Part shown: positions 51,727 to 60,550 of the stretch, piece by piece
How the letters are laid out: each line of letters starts with the position of its first letter
Numbering within the stretch: the stretch's first letter is position 1
From: Mesorhizobium sp. M9A.F.Ca.ET.002.03.1.2
Lineage (GTDB): Bacteria; Pseudomonadota; Alphaproteobacteria; Rhizobiales; Rhizobiaceae
NCBI RefSeq assembly: GCF_003952365.1
Contig: NZ_CP034443.1
Span: 1,295,001 to 1,359,000 of the forward strand
Reading direction: 5' to 3'
DNA: 64,000 nt
Notes under the pieces: generated by a model
Told to the model about the DNA's origin: nothing
The model's input: the letters and a program-made list of their open reading frames with translations, nothing else
Database searches by the model: none
Program-made: the position numbers and the translations under genes

Positions 51727-51811
51727 CATCGGCAGGAACGCTGGTTGCTCACGGGCGTTTGGGCGATATGCCGCTCCGCACTATATCCGGGCCTGATAAT
51801 TTGAGACTGAC

Positions 51812-52906
51812 ATGAAGCTCTTCGATTGCCCGCATTGCGGCCACCGCCTCTATTTCGAGAACGCCCAGTGCCTGAACTGCGCCAGCTCCGTGCTCTACGA
51901 TCCCGGGCATGGGCGCTTCGCGTTATCCGGCGCCGACGGCGTTTTCCAATGCACCAACGCCGACGAGTGCGCCTGCAACTGGAAGGCGGAACCGGGCCAT
52001 GCCTTCTGCCGCGCCTGCATGCTGAACCAGTTGATCCCAGACCTTTCGGTCGATGGCAACCGCCGTCGCTGGATCCGCGTCGAAGCGGCAAAGAAGCGGG
52101 CCATCTATTCGCTGCTCGCCACAGGATTGCCGGTCGCACCCAAGCAGAACGCCGGCGACGAGGCCGGCCTCGCCTTCGACTTCCTCGCCGATCCGATCGG
52201 CGGTCCGGGTGGCGAGCGTATCCTGACCGGCCATGACAACGGCCTGATCACGCTCAACGTCGCCGAGGCGGACTCGGCCGAGCGCGAAAAGCGGCGCGTC
52301 GAGATGGGCGAGAACTACCGCACCTTGCTCGGCCATTTCCGCCACGAGCTCGGCCACTACTATTGGGACCGCCTGATCCGCGACGACCCGCAAAGGCTTG
52401 TCGCCTTCCGCGCACTGTTCGGCGACGAGCGCGCCGATTACGAGCAGGCGCTGAAGACCTACCATACCAATGGCGCGCCGCCCGACTGGCAGCAGGGCCA
52501 CATTTCGGCCTATGCCACGTCCCATCCCTGGGAGGATTGGGCCGAGACATGGGCACACTATCTGCACATCACCGACACGCTGGAGATGGTGCATGCGCTG
52601 AATTTTCCGCTCGGCCGGCTGGAAACCGTGGAGGCCAACGGCCTGCCGCGCAGCGATACCGGCGGTGAGCTACAGCCGGCGCCGTCGGAACCTGTCGCCG
52701 TACCGGAGCCGTTCGAAAAGATCCTCGCCCGCTGGCTGGTGCTGTCAGAAGCGTCCAACTCGATCAACCGCTGCATGGGCCTACCCGACCTCTATCCTTT
52801 CGTCATCTCGGAGGTGACCGCGCAAAAGCTGGCTTTCGTCCACGAACTCCTGAACGGCGTAGCGAAAGAAACTGGAATAAAACGTGAGCCGGCCGAGGCA
52901 TTTTAG
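51812..52906 (+). CDS. Putative zinc-binding metallopeptidase
   Basis: A 364-residue protein. N-terminal zinc ribbon C6-x2-C9 ... C20-x2-C23 (CPHCGHR, CLNC) and a second Cys group (CTNADECAC, CRAC), then a zincin-like domain with HELGHYYWD and a downstream Glu in WEDWAETWAHYL. This matches the putative zinc peptidase family Peptidase_Mx. Proteolysis is unproven. It is 85 bp after the flavoprotein gene and may share its transcript. Confidence 0.85.
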   Translation: MKLFDCPHCGHRLYFENAQCLNCASSVLYDPGHGRFALSGADGVFQCTNADECACNWKAEPGHAFCRACMLNQLIPDLSVDGNRRRWIRVEAAKKRAIYSLLATGLPVAPKQNAGDEAGLAFDFLADPIGGPGGERILTGHDNGLITLNVAEADSAEREKRRVEMGENYRTLLGHFRHELGHYYWDRLIRDDPQRLVAFRALFGDERADYEQALKTYHTNGAPPDWQQGHISAYATSHPWEDWAETWAHYLHITDTLEMVHALNFPLGRLETVEANGLPRSDTGGELQPAPSEPVAVPEPFEKILARWLVLSEASNSINRCMGLPDLYPFVISEVTAQKLAFVHELLNGVAKETGIKREPAEAF

Positions 52907-52969
52907 CCGGAACGCATGAGGTCTTGTTTCGTTTTCGTTCGCGAGGGATTACGAAAACGGAGCGAAATC

Positions 52970-53569
52970 ATGAACCGCATACTGCTTCCTGCCGTCGCTG
53001 GAGCGCTAGTCGCCATGTCGGGTGCAGCCTTGGCCGAAACCGCCGTCTCGGCCGTTGCCGATCTCAACGTGCGCGCCGGCCCCGGCCCGCAATACCCGGT
53101 CATCGGCACGCTTGCCGCCGGTCAGTCGGCAACGCTCGAGGGCTGCATCGAAAACAGCAAATGGTGCACCATTGCCGAGGCCAATGGCCAGGGCTGGATC
53201 TATTCCGATTACGTGACGGCCGATTTCGGCGGCAACGAGGTCGTTCTGACCCGTCGCCCGGCCGACGCCGAGATTTCCATCGTCGAAGCGCCCGCCGACA
53301 GCGAGTATTCCGACACCTATACCGGAACAATCGTTTCCGCCGAGCCGATCGAGCCCATTAGGCGGCCGCCGGCCGAAGTTCGCACCTATATCGACACGAA
53401 CCGGCTCGACCCGGTCTATCTCGAGGGCGAAGTGGTTCCGGGCGCGATCTTGCCCGATACCGTCGAGCTGCGGGAGATTCCGGACTACGACTACCGCTAT
53501 GTCTATGTGAACGACCAACCGGCGCTGGTCGATCCGGGCACCCGACGCATCATGTACGTCGAGCGCTGA
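52970..53569 (+). CDS. Secreted SH3-domain protein with DUF1236 repeat
   Basis: A 199-residue periplasmic protein. After the signal peptide (about 1-22, ALAE) comes a bacterial SH3 domain (TAVSAVADLNVRAGPGPQYPVIG ... WCTIAEANGQGWIYSDYV), then two DUF1236-like units (PAEVRTYIDTN ... VYLEGEVVPGAILPDTVEL and YVNDQPALVDPGTRRIMYV). It probably binds cell wall or envelope components. ATG 52970 starts the signal peptide. Confidence 0.87.
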   Translation: MNRILLPAVAGALVAMSGAALAETAVSAVADLNVRAGPGPQYPVIGTLAAGQSATLEGCIENSKWCTIAEANGQGWIYSDYVTADFGGNEVVLTRRPADAEISIVEAPADSEYSDTYTGTIVSAEPIEPIRRPPAEVRTYIDTNRLDPVYLEGEVVPGAILPDTVELREIPDYDYRYVYVNDQPALVDPGTRRIMYVER

Positions 53570-53585
53570 CACCACCAACCAACAG

Positions 53586-53619
53586 GGCGGCCGCCGGGCA
53601 CGTGCCACCGGCGGCCGCC
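53586..53619 (+). terminator. GC-rich hairpin after the SH3-domain gene
   Basis: Perfect 12-bp stem GGCGGCCGCCGG / CCGGCGGCCGCC with a 10-base loop that contains GCACGTGC. There is no T-run, so it is a transcript-stabilising or weak terminator structure. Confidence 0.5.
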
Positions 53620-53736
53620 GTCATCGAACATTGTCATAACCCGAGTGGTCCGGCATCGTTGCTCGGACGGGGAGATTGCGCGCAAGATGCCGATCACATA
53701 GATCATCCAAACCGAAGCACCAGCCTGTGAACCCGC

Positions 53737-54696
53737 GTGACGATCGATCCAGATGCCTTCGAGCGTTACCGCCGCTCTCCCAACGCCAAGACGACCTTGC
53801 CGCGCTTGTTGCTCGGAACGGCGATTGTCACCCTGTTCTGGGTCGCGACGACCATGGTCGTGCTGCTCGGCGGCGGCTATCTTTTCGCGCTGTGGCAGGC
53901 ATCATCGGGTACGGTGCAGGACTTCATGGCGTCGCCAGCCGGGATTCTTGCCGCGCTCGCCTCCTTCGCCGGCATCTGGATCGGCCTGTGGACTGCCATG
54001 CGCTGGGTCCATCGCGAGCCGCTGATGGCGCTGATCGGCACCAGCGGCCGGGTTTCGCGCTCGGGATTCCTTAAGGGACTGGCTGCGGTGCTGCTCACAT
54101 CGCTGCTCTCCGAGATCCTGCTCTATCTCTTGCAGCCCGACATTGCGCGCGGTGCGATCGCCCTGTCGTCCTGGCTGCTGTTTCTTATCCCGATCGTTGC
54201 GCTGACCCTGCTGCAGACCTCGTCCGAGGAAGTGCTGTTCCGCGGCTATCTCTTGAGGGGCCTAGCCAATCGGTTACAAAATCCCCTCATCTGGGCGCTG
54301 CTGCCAGGACTTTTGTTCACTTCAATGCATTGGACCCCCGGCTCGACTGCTGCCATCAACGCCTGCGTGCTGGCCTCGATCGCCGCCTTTGCGCTGCTGC
54401 TGACGCTTGTGGTCTACGCCACGGGCAATCTCGGTGCTGCCTTTGGCGCCCATCTCGGCAACAACCTGACCGGTTTCCTGCTGATTTCGCATCAGCAAAG
54501 CTATAATTCGTTCGCCCTGTTCAATGCCAAGCCGCTCGAAGGCCCCGGCTGGACGACGCTTGACGCCGTCCTCATCGCGGCGATCGGCATCGTCTGCAGC
54601 CTGTTGACGATCCTGCTTCTGCTTCATCCGCGCTCGCCGCTGAAGGTCGAGCCGGATATTTCACACCCCAGCGGATCAAGCTTGCCGGCCGATTAA
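53737..54696 (+). CDS. CPBP family intramembrane metalloprotease
   Basis: A 319-residue membrane protein of the CAAX-processing/bacteriocin-processing (Rce1/Abi) family with about eight helices. Motif 1 is SSEEVLFRGYLL (EExxxR), motif 2 has the His in FTSMHW, and motif 3 is AHLGNNLTG. The start is a GTG with no better ATG in frame. The substrate is unknown; possible roles include peptide processing. Confidence 0.88.
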   Translation: MTIDPDAFERYRRSPNAKTTLPRLLLGTAIVTLFWVATTMVVLLGGGYLFALWQASSGTVQDFMASPAGILAALASFAGIWIGLWTAMRWVHREPLMALIGTSGRVSRSGFLKGLAAVLLTSLLSEILLYLLQPDIARGAIALSSWLLFLIPIVALTLLQTSSEEVLFRGYLLRGLANRLQNPLIWALLPGLLFTSMHWTPGSTAAINACVLASIAAFALLLTLVVYATGNLGAAFGAHLGNNLTGFLLISHQQSYNSFALFNAKPLEGPGWTTLDAVLIAAIGIVCSLLTILLLLHPRSPLKVEPDISHPSGSSLPAD

Positions 54697-54967
54697 GCTG
54701 TGTTGCAGCGACCGTATTCGGCCCGCACCTTGACTCCTCGGCCGATTTCCTGTCTACACGCCGCGAAATTCCGCGACGAGTATCCCTCTGAGCAAGCCGA
54801 CCAGGACGCCGAAGCCTCTTTTGAGGTGACGTGCTGTAAATCGATCCTGGAGGCCAACATCCGGCAGCGCTGTGCGCCCCCGGGTGCTTTTTGGCTTTTG
54901 CTTGGACACTGGGCGCGAACACATTACCTCTCGGGCACCATCCGGGTGCCAGGGAAAAGGAAAAAGA
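54697..54967. other. Intergenic region ahead of ffh
   Basis: 271 bp between the protease stop and the leader ORF. Contains a hairpin GGCACC / GGTGCC (54934-54950) next to the leader Shine-Dalgarno. No gene recognised and no clear promoter. Confidence 0.55.
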
Positions 54968-55075
54968 ATGTTTGAATCGCTGCAAGAACGCACAAGAGGC
55001 GTGGAGGGCCGCAGGCCCGACGGGGATCGGCATGAATCCAAGGCGCTCTCGCACGGCGGTTTGACCAATGTTTGA
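54968..55075 (+). CDS. Leader ORF with a duplicated Ffh N-terminus
   Basis: A 35-codon frame starting MFESLQER, the same eight residues as Ffh, then an unrelated sequence (TRGVEGRRPDGD...). Over 24 bases it differs from the ffh start at four positions, all synonymous. It has the strong Shine-Dalgarno (AAAGGAAAAAG), and its TGA lies inside the first codons of ffh, so ffh may be translated by reinitiation. Whether the peptide is made is unknown. Confidence 0.55.
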   Translation: MFESLQERTRGVEGRRPDGDRHESKALSHGGLTNV

Positions 55076-56678
55076 GTCCCTGCAGGAGCGCCTTGGTTCG
55101 ATCCTGAATGGCCTGACCGGCCGCGGTGCTCTGTCCGAGGCCGACGTCTCGGCGGCGCTGCGCGAGGTGCGCCGTGCGCTGCTCGAGGCCGACGTGGCGC
55201 TGGAAGTGGTGCGTTCCTTCACTGACAAGGTGCGCGAGAAGGCCGTTGGCGCCGCCGTGGTGAAGTCGATCAAGCCCGGCCAGATGGTCGTCAAGATCGT
55301 CCATGACGAACTGGTCGAGATGTTGGGCGCCGAGGGCGTCGCCATCGACCTCAATGCACCGGCCCCGGTGGTCGTCATGATGGTCGGTCTGCAGGGCTCG
55401 GGCAAGACGACGACGTCCGCCAAGATCGCCAAGCGCCTCACCGAGCGTCAGAACAAGAAGGTCCTGATGGCCTCGCTCGACACGCGGCGTCCCGCCGCGC
55501 AGGAGCAGCTCCGGCAACTCGGCGAGCAGGTCAAGGTCGCCACGCTGCCGATCGTCGCCGGCCAGACGCCGGTCGACATCGCCCGCCGTGCCGTGCAGGC
55601 GGCAAAGCTCGGCGGCCATGACGTCGTCATCCTCGACACCGCTGGCCGCACTCACATCGACGAGCCGCTGATGGTCGAAATGGCCGACATCAAGAAGGTG
55701 TCGTCGCCGCACGAAATCCTTTTGGTCGCCGATTCGCTGACCGGCCAGGACGCCGTCAACCTGGCGAAAAGCTTCGATGAGCGCGTCGGCATCACCGGCC
55801 TGGTGCTGACCCGCATGGATGGCGACGGCCGTGGTGGTGCGGCACTCTCCATGCGCGCCGTCACCGGCAAACCGATCAAGCTGATCGGTACGGGCGAGAA
55901 GATGGACGGGCTGGAGGAATTCCATCCCAAGCGCATCGCCGACCGCATCCTCGGCATGGGCGACATCATCAGCCTCGTCGAAAAAGCCGCCGAAAACATC
56001 GACGCCGAACAGGCGGCGGCGATGGCCAAGAAGATGCAGTCGGGCAAGTTCGACCTCAACGACCTTGCCGGCCAGCTCCAGCAGATGTCGAAGATGGGCG
56101 GCATGGGCGGCATCATGGGCATGATGCCGGGCATGGGCAAGATGAAGGACCAGATGGCCGCCGCCGGTCTCGACGACAAGATGTTCGGTCGCCAGCTCGC
56201 CATCATCTCGTCGATGACCAAGGCCGAGCGCGCCAACCCCGATATTCTGAAGCACTCGCGCAAGAAACGTATCGCCGCCGGCTCCGGCACCGATGCGGCC
56301 GAGATCAACAAGCTCCTGAAGATGCACCGCGGCATGGCCGACATGATGAAGGCGATGGGCGGCAAAGGCAAAGGCGGCGGCCTGATGCGCGGCATGATGG
56401 GCGGCCTGGCCCAGAAGATGGGGCTGGGCGGCATGATGCCCGGCATGGGCGGTCCGGGCGGCATGATGGGCGGCGGCATGCCGGACCTGTCCAAGATGGA
56501 CCCCAAGCAGCTCGAAGCCTTGCAGAAGCAGGCGCAGGCGGCCGGTCTCGGCGGCATGAAGGGCCTTCCCGGCGGCCTACCCGGAGGTGGCGGCCTGCCT
56601 GGGCTGCCCGGCGGCATGAAGCTTCCTGGTTTGCCGGGATCTGGCGGTAGTTTGCCCGGACTCGGCAAGAAGAAGTGA
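55068..56678 (+). CDS. ffh: Signal recognition particle protein Ffh (SRP54)
   Basis: GTPase that binds 4.5S RNA and signal sequences and docks on FtsY. The 536 residues contain the N domain, the G domain (GLQGSGKTT at 107-115, DTRRPAAQEQL, DTAGRTHID, TRMDGDGRGG) and a Met-rich M domain. It ends with a long Gly/Met/Pro-rich tail (GMMPGMGGPGGMMGG...), which explains the above-average length. The ATG lacks a strong Shine-Dalgarno of its own because the better one precedes the leader ORF. aroQ and rpsP follow. Confidence 0.95.
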   Translation: MFESLQERLGSILNGLTGRGALSEADVSAALREVRRALLEADVALEVVRSFTDKVREKAVGAAVVKSIKPGQMVVKIVHDELVEMLGAEGVAIDLNAPAPVVVMMVGLQGSGKTTTSAKIAKRLTERQNKKVLMASLDTRRPAAQEQLRQLGEQVKVATLPIVAGQTPVDIARRAVQAAKLGGHDVVILDTAGRTHIDEPLMVEMADIKKVSSPHEILLVADSLTGQDAVNLAKSFDERVGITGLVLTRMDGDGRGGAALSMRAVTGKPIKLIGTGEKMDGLEEFHPKRIADRILGMGDIISLVEKAAENIDAEQAAAMAKKMQSGKFDLNDLAGQLQQMSKMGGMGGIMGMMPGMGKMKDQMAAAGLDDKMFGRQLAIISSMTKAERANPDILKHSRKKRIAAGSGTDAAEINKLLKMHRGMADMMKAMGGKGKGGGLMRGMMGGLAQKMGLGGMMPGMGGPGGMMGGGMPDLSKMDPKQLEALQKQAQAAGLGGMKGLPGGLPGGGGLPGLPGGMKLPGLPGSGGSLPGLGKKK

Positions 56679-56685
56679 GGGCGCG

Positions 56686-57012
56686 ATGAACGAAGAAAAG
56701 GACATGGCCGACGCCCATGCGGCGCTGGCCGACTACCGCGCCTCGATCGACAACATCGACGCAGCGCTCATCCACATGCTGGCCGAGCGTTTCCGCTGCA
56801 CCAAGGCGGTCGGCGTGCTGAAGGCGACGCACGGCCTGCCGCCGGCGGACCCGGCGCGCGAGCAGCAGCAGATCGCCCGCCTTCGCCAACTGGCGAGGGA
56901 CGCGCATCTCGACCCGGATTTCGCGGAGAAATTCCTGAATTTCGTCGTCCGCGAAGTGATCCGGCATCACGAGCACATCGCCGCATCCAACGGCGCAACG
57001 AAAACCGGCTGA
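56686..57012 (+). CDS. aroQ: Chorismate mutase, AroQ type
   Basis: A 108-residue all-helical chorismate mutase giving prephenate for Phe/Tyr. Signature residues appear in [25 protein letters not shown] and the C-terminal [10 protein letters not shown]. Its start is 7 bp after ffh, so it is cotranscribed. The ffh-aroQ-rpsP order is known in Rhizobiales. Confidence 0.9.
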   Translation: MNEEKDMADAHAALADYRASIDNIDAALIHMLAERFRCTKAVGVLKATHGLPPADPAREQQQIARLRQLARDAHLDPDFAEKFLNFVVREVIRHHEHIAASNGATKTG

Positions 57013-57062
57013 GACAAGCCGTAATCCCGATCAACGAAAATCAGAGTTTTAGGAGAAAAGAA

Positions 57063-57464
57063 ATGCCACTGAAAATCCGACTGGCCCGTGCGGGCTCGAA
57101 AAAGCGTCCCTATTACCACGTCGTCGTCGCCGACGCCCGTTCGCCGCGCGACGGCCGTTTCATCGAGTCGCTCGGCTCGTGGAACCCGCTGCTGCCCAAG
57201 GACGGTGAGCGCGTCAAGGTCGACGCCGACCGCGTCAAGCATTGGCTCTCGCACGGCGCCCAGCCGACCGACCGCGTGCTGCGCTTCCTCGACGAGGCCG
57301 GCATCGCCAAGCGCGAGGCTCGCTCCAACCCAAAGAAGGCCGAGCCCGGCAAGAAGGCGCAGGAACGCGCCGCCCTCCTGAAGAAGGCGCAGGAAGATGC
57401 AGCCGCCGCTGTCGCCGCTGCGGCAGCCGCGCCGGCCGAGGCGGAAGCCGCGACCGCCGAATAA
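57063..57464 (+). CDS. rpsP: 30S ribosomal protein S16
   Basis: Small-subunit protein S16 (133 residues). The core is [39 protein letters not shown], then [15 protein letters not shown]; an Ala/Lys-rich C-terminal tail of about 40 residues is usual in rhizobia. Strong AGGAG Shine-Dalgarno. Normally followed by rimM-trmD; here a strong terminator follows at once. Confidence 0.96.
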   Translation: MPLKIRLARAGSKKRPYYHVVVADARSPRDGRFIESLGSWNPLLPKDGERVKVDADRVKHWLSHGAQPTDRVLRFLDEAGIAKREARSNPKKAEPGKKAQERAALLKKAQEDAAAAVAAAAAAPAEAEAATAE

Positions 57465-57486
57465 TTCGCTTTCTGTCCCCTACGCG

Positions 57487-57516
57487 AAACGGCGGGCGCC
57501 TTGCCCGCCGTTTTGC
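57487..57516 (+). terminator. Intrinsic terminator of the ffh-aroQ-rpsP operon
   Basis: Perfect 11-bp stem AAACGGCGGGC / GCCCGCCGTTT with a 5-base loop, ending in T, 23 bp after rpsP. It separates rpsP from any downstream gene. Confidence 0.9.
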
Positions 57517-57545
57517 TATTCCGTCCGACTAATGACGCGGCCCGA

Positions 57546-57809
57546 TCAGTAACCTTGCGGGCAGCGGGCGACGTAGACGCGTCCGTAGCGATCGCGATAG
57601 CGGCACTGGCCGCTTTCACTGGCACGACCGATCAGCGCGCCAGCCACGGCGCCGACAGCGCCACCAATGACAGCGCCTTCCACCGGATCGCCTGCCACGG
57701 CAGCGCCGACAGCCGCGCCACCTAGGCCACCGACCGCCGCGCCCTTTTCCGTTTGCGAGCAGGCGCCGAGCGGCACCAGCAGGGCCATCAAAAGCATCGT
57801 CTTTCTCAT
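57546..57809 (-). CDS. Glycine-zipper lipoprotein
   Basis: An 87-residue lipoprotein with lipobox LGAC (C17) followed by a Gly-zipper helix pair (GAAVGGLGGAAVGAAVAGDPVEGAVIGGAVGAVAGALIG in outline) and a Cys-rich end (CRYRDRYGRVYVARC). Such proteins sit in the outer membrane or form pores or aggregates in vitro; the role is unknown. ATG 57809 has GGAGGAACG as Shine-Dalgarno. Confidence 0.82.
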   Translation of the reverse strand: MRKTMLLMALLVPLGACSQTEKGAAVGGLGGAAVGAAVAGDPVEGAVIGGAVGAVAGALIGRASESGQCRYRDRYGRVYVARCPQGY

Positions 57810-57937
57810 TTGTCGTTCCTCCCGCACGGGAAACGCCTCCTACCCGCCGTGCATCGATAACGCGCGGATGCGGAATTTGATCCGTTTTGCGGAATAACGG
57901 CGGCCTCCAGCCGTTTTCCGCTTGAACGGATCGCCTA

Positions 57938-58342
57938 TCAGGTGAAGGGGATCAGCGCGCGCACCCTGCGATCGCGCAGGAAAAGGCCACCCCACAGAAT
58001 GATGCCGAGATAGACACCGAACAGTGTATGCGAGAACAGCGGGCTGCCGAGGCGCGCGTGGGTCGCGATGGCGCCACCGAGATAGAAGGTGAGCAGGATG
58101 GCGCCGAGCACCGAGGTGCGCGGCACCGCATAGAGCGCGGTCGAGACCAGCCCGATGATACCGAGCATGCGCGAGACGATGGGATCGGCCGGCCAGCCGA
58201 GCTGCACCATGGTCTGGGTAACGATATCGAGCGGCGGCAGCTTGATGACGCCGTCGAGGATCATGAACAGCACGATGAGGGCGCTGAGCCCACGACCTGC
58301 CCACAGCGCGCCCGGCGTGACGGATGCTTGAGAAATGGTCAT
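57938..58342 (-). CDS. DoxX-like membrane protein
   Basis: A 134-residue, four-helix protein of the DoxX-like family (GLSALIVLFMILDGVIKL, GIIGLVSTALYAVPRTSVLGAILLTFYLGGAIATH). Function unknown; some relatives relate to redox or membrane stress. ATG 58342 starts MTISQASV; the upstream open frame is not homologous. Confidence 0.82.
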   Translation of the reverse strand: MTISQASVTPGALWAGRGLSALIVLFMILDGVIKLPPLDIVTQTMVQLGWPADPIVSRMLGIIGLVSTALYAVPRTSVLGAILLTFYLGGAIATHARLGSPLFSHTLFGVYLGIILWGGLFLRDRRVRALIPFT

Positions 58343-58517
58343 TGATGTTCCCTTCCGCTGTTTCGAGCACTGGCTCTCTTCGCCGGGACCCGAACCCAAG
58401 GACGCGGCGTGAGGCGACGATCCGACACCCCTGCGATTTTTTGGGCGCACGGTGCTGCGGTGAGCGTCGCACACAGGGGCAAATCCTGATGGATATCGCC
58501 CAAAACTGCGACGCGCT
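58343..58517. other. Intergenic region without a recognised gene
   Basis: 175 bp between two leftward genes. The 5' leader of the DoxX-like gene; no hairpin stands out. Confidence 0.45.
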
Positions 58518-59423
58518 TTAAGAAAAATAGAATTTTTCGGCAGGAATCATTTTGGGCGGCGCCTCGCCGAGCGCCTCGAACACCGAGATTTCACAGACGC
58601 GGCACAGGCCGTCGAGGGCGAGATCGTTGGCCTCGGTGCCGAACGGGTCCTCGAGTTCTTCCGAAAGCGCGTCGAGGCCGAAGAAGGTGTAGGCGATCAG
58701 CGCCGTGAACAGCGGCGTCACCCAGCCGGCAGTGGAGGCGAGCCCAAACGGCAGCAGCAGGCAGAAGATATAGGCGGTGCGCTGCAGGAGCAGCGTGTAG
58801 GCAAACGGGAGCGGTGTTCCCATGATGCGCTCGCAACCGGCCTGCGCTGCAGCGATTTTCGACAGGCGCTCGTCGAGGATGCGGTAGCCCATGACATCGA
58901 TTGCGCCGGCCTTGTACAGCGCCGCGGCTCGCTCGCCCATCCGTCGCACCATGGCGTCGGGTGGGTTGGCTAGCTTGGCGGCACTTTCGGCTTCGTCGCC
59001 GATGAACGCGCGCGCGTCGGATGTTGCGTCCACCCGCCTGAGCAGACCGCGCAAGAAGTGGCAGAAGGCGATCGCCTCCATCAACAGGCCGCGCAATTCG
59101 ACCCGGTTTTCGATCAGCCCGGTGCTGGCGCGCGCCAGATTGCGAATGTCGAAGACAAGCTGGCCCCATAGCTTGCGCGCCTCCCACCAGCGGTCATAGG
59201 CGGCATTGTTGCGGAAGCCGAGATAGATCGACAGCGCCACACCAAGCAAGGCGAACGGCGCCGGGCCGGCATTGCCGAAATCGAGCCTCAGCGCCCTGAC
59301 CGCCAGCACCACCAGTGCGCCATAGACGCCGAAGCCGAAGATCTGCGGCAGGATGCGTGGCACCACCGAGCCGCGCATGATGAAGAACAGATGCAAGAAT
59401 CCCGGGCGCGGGCGAACGATCAT
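58518..59423 (-). CDS. Bestrophin-like (UPF0187) channel protein
   Basis: A 301-residue membrane protein. The start has IVRPRPGFLHLFFIMRGSVVPRILPQIFGF; the body has FRNNAAYDRWWEARKLWG and, near the end, LEDPFGTEANDLALDGLC. These are bestrophin hallmarks. Bacterial homologues form pentameric anion or cation channels. ATG 59423 is selected because it begins the conserved region; the frame is open to 59513. Confidence 0.9.
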   Translation of the reverse strand: MIVRPRPGFLHLFFIMRGSVVPRILPQIFGFGVYGALVVLAVRALRLDFGNAGPAPFALLGVALSIYLGFRNNAAYDRWWEARKLWGQLVFDIRNLARASTGLIENRVELRGLLMEAIAFCHFLRGLLRRVDATSDARAFIGDEAESAAKLANPPDAMVRRMGERAAALYKAGAIDVMGYRILDERLSKIAAAQAGCERIMGTPLPFAYTLLLQRTAYIFCLLLPFGLASTAGWVTPLFTALIAYTFFGLDALSEELEDPFGTEANDLALDGLCRVCEISVFEALGEAPPKMIPAEKFYFS

Positions 59424-59580
59424 CGAAACCCCTTTCACGAACCGGCAATGATCCCGATCGGTTCCATTGTGCATGCAATACACGCACAAGCCCAGCCGCC
59501 AGCGACATGGCAATGTCGTCTTGCCGGCTTGGGGCAGAGCGCGCTATCGAAAAATCCGCGAGACATTCGGGAGCAAATCG

Positions 59581-59988
59581 ATGGCCGGCGAGACCGATCT
59601 GAAGAAACTTCTGGCAACGATGACGCCGGAATTGCGTCCCGGCGTCCATGTCTTCGTCACGCTGCCGCCAGACGCGCCGGCGCCTGACTCTCTCGATCCG
59701 GTGATGCTGTTTCGCGAGCGCGAGGGCACGACGCTGATCGTGCGTGAAGAGAAGGCCAGGGCGGCTGGCCTGGAAGCCGTGTTTTCTTGCCGGATGGTGA
59801 CGCTGGACATCCATTCGTCGCTGGAGGCGGTGGGCTTCCTCGCAACCATCACCACGCGTCTGGCCGCGGCCGGCATGGGCGTCAATCCGGTCTCGGCCTT
59901 CTATCACGACCATCTGTTCGTCCCCGCCGACCGGGCGGAGGAGGCGATGGATATGCTGCGGAAACTCGCGGTGGAGAGCACAGGCTGA
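59581..59988 (+). CDS. ACT domain-containing protein
   Basis: A 135-residue protein. The second half (SCRMVTLDIHSSLEAVGFLATITTRLAAAGMGVNPVSAFYHDHLFV) is an ACT-fold ligand domain (ACT_3 type), generally an amino-acid sensor. No catalytic domain is attached. It starts within the divergent spacer from the bestrophin gene. Its stop is 3 bp from the convergent GNAT stop. Confidence 0.83.
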   Translation: MAGETDLKKLLATMTPELRPGVHVFVTLPPDAPAPDSLDPVMLFREREGTTLIVREEKARAAGLEAVFSCRMVTLDIHSSLEAVGFLATITTRLAAAGMGVNPVSAFYHDHLFVPADRAEEAMDMLRKLAVESTG

Positions 59989-59991
59989 AGG

Positions 59992-60444
59992 TCAGCGCCT
60001 TCGGACATAAAAAATATCCGGCAGGCCCTCTTCATCGTTCGAGCCGCCGCGGAGAGCTTCCACACGAAAGCCATGGCGCTCATAGAAGCGCCGGGCGCCG
60101 GTATTCGATTGAAAGCAATATAGTTTCACGACCGGCAAGCTGGCGATCGCCTGCGTCAGCAGCCGGCTGCCAATGCCTCGGCCGGTCCAGCCAGGATCGA
60201 GATAGAGCTGCTCGATCCATTCACCGCTAACGGCGATGAAGCCGACTATGGCCCCGTCGGCTTCGGCGACTGTCGCGCGCTGCCGCGCCAGCACGGTGCC
60301 GGCAACGAAGGCCAGGTCCTCGTCCGGCGTGTGCATGACCGGCATCCAGTCGAACGACGCAAGCGCCGCCCGCATGATCTTCGCAATGACGCCTGCATCC
60401 GAACTCGTAGCCGGACGCAGCACGACTTTGGCGGCAATGCTCAT
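59992..60444 (-). CDS. GNAT family N-acetyltransferase
   Basis: A 150-residue GNAT with acetyl-CoA loop LYLDPGWTGRGIGSRLL (about 79-95) and SNTGARRFYERHGF near the end. Substrate unknown. It reads leftward and is 106 bp after asd, from which a short hairpin separates it. Confidence 0.86.
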   Translation of the reverse strand: MSIAAKVVLRPATSSDAGVIAKIMRAALASFDWMPVMHTPDEDLAFVAGTVLARQRATVAEADGAIVGFIAVSGEWIEQLYLDPGWTGRGIGSRLLTQAIASLPVVKLYCFQSNTGARRFYERHGFRVEALRGGSNDEEGLPDIFYVRRR

Positions 60445-60450
60445 ACTATA

Positions 60451-60468
60451 GGCCCGCGACTGCGGGCC
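60451..60468 (-). terminator. Possible terminator after asd
   Basis: Perfect 7-bp GGCCCGC / GCGGGCC hairpin with a GACT loop, just upstream of the GNAT start and downstream of asd on the minus strand. There is no T-run, so confidence is low. Confidence 0.3.
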
Positions 60469-60550
60469 GCCGGTCGTCCGGCGCCCCGCCGAGGGCCAGC
60501 CGCGTCAGCAGCGATACGGGCCCGTGAGCGAACAGTACGCTGAGCGAAAA

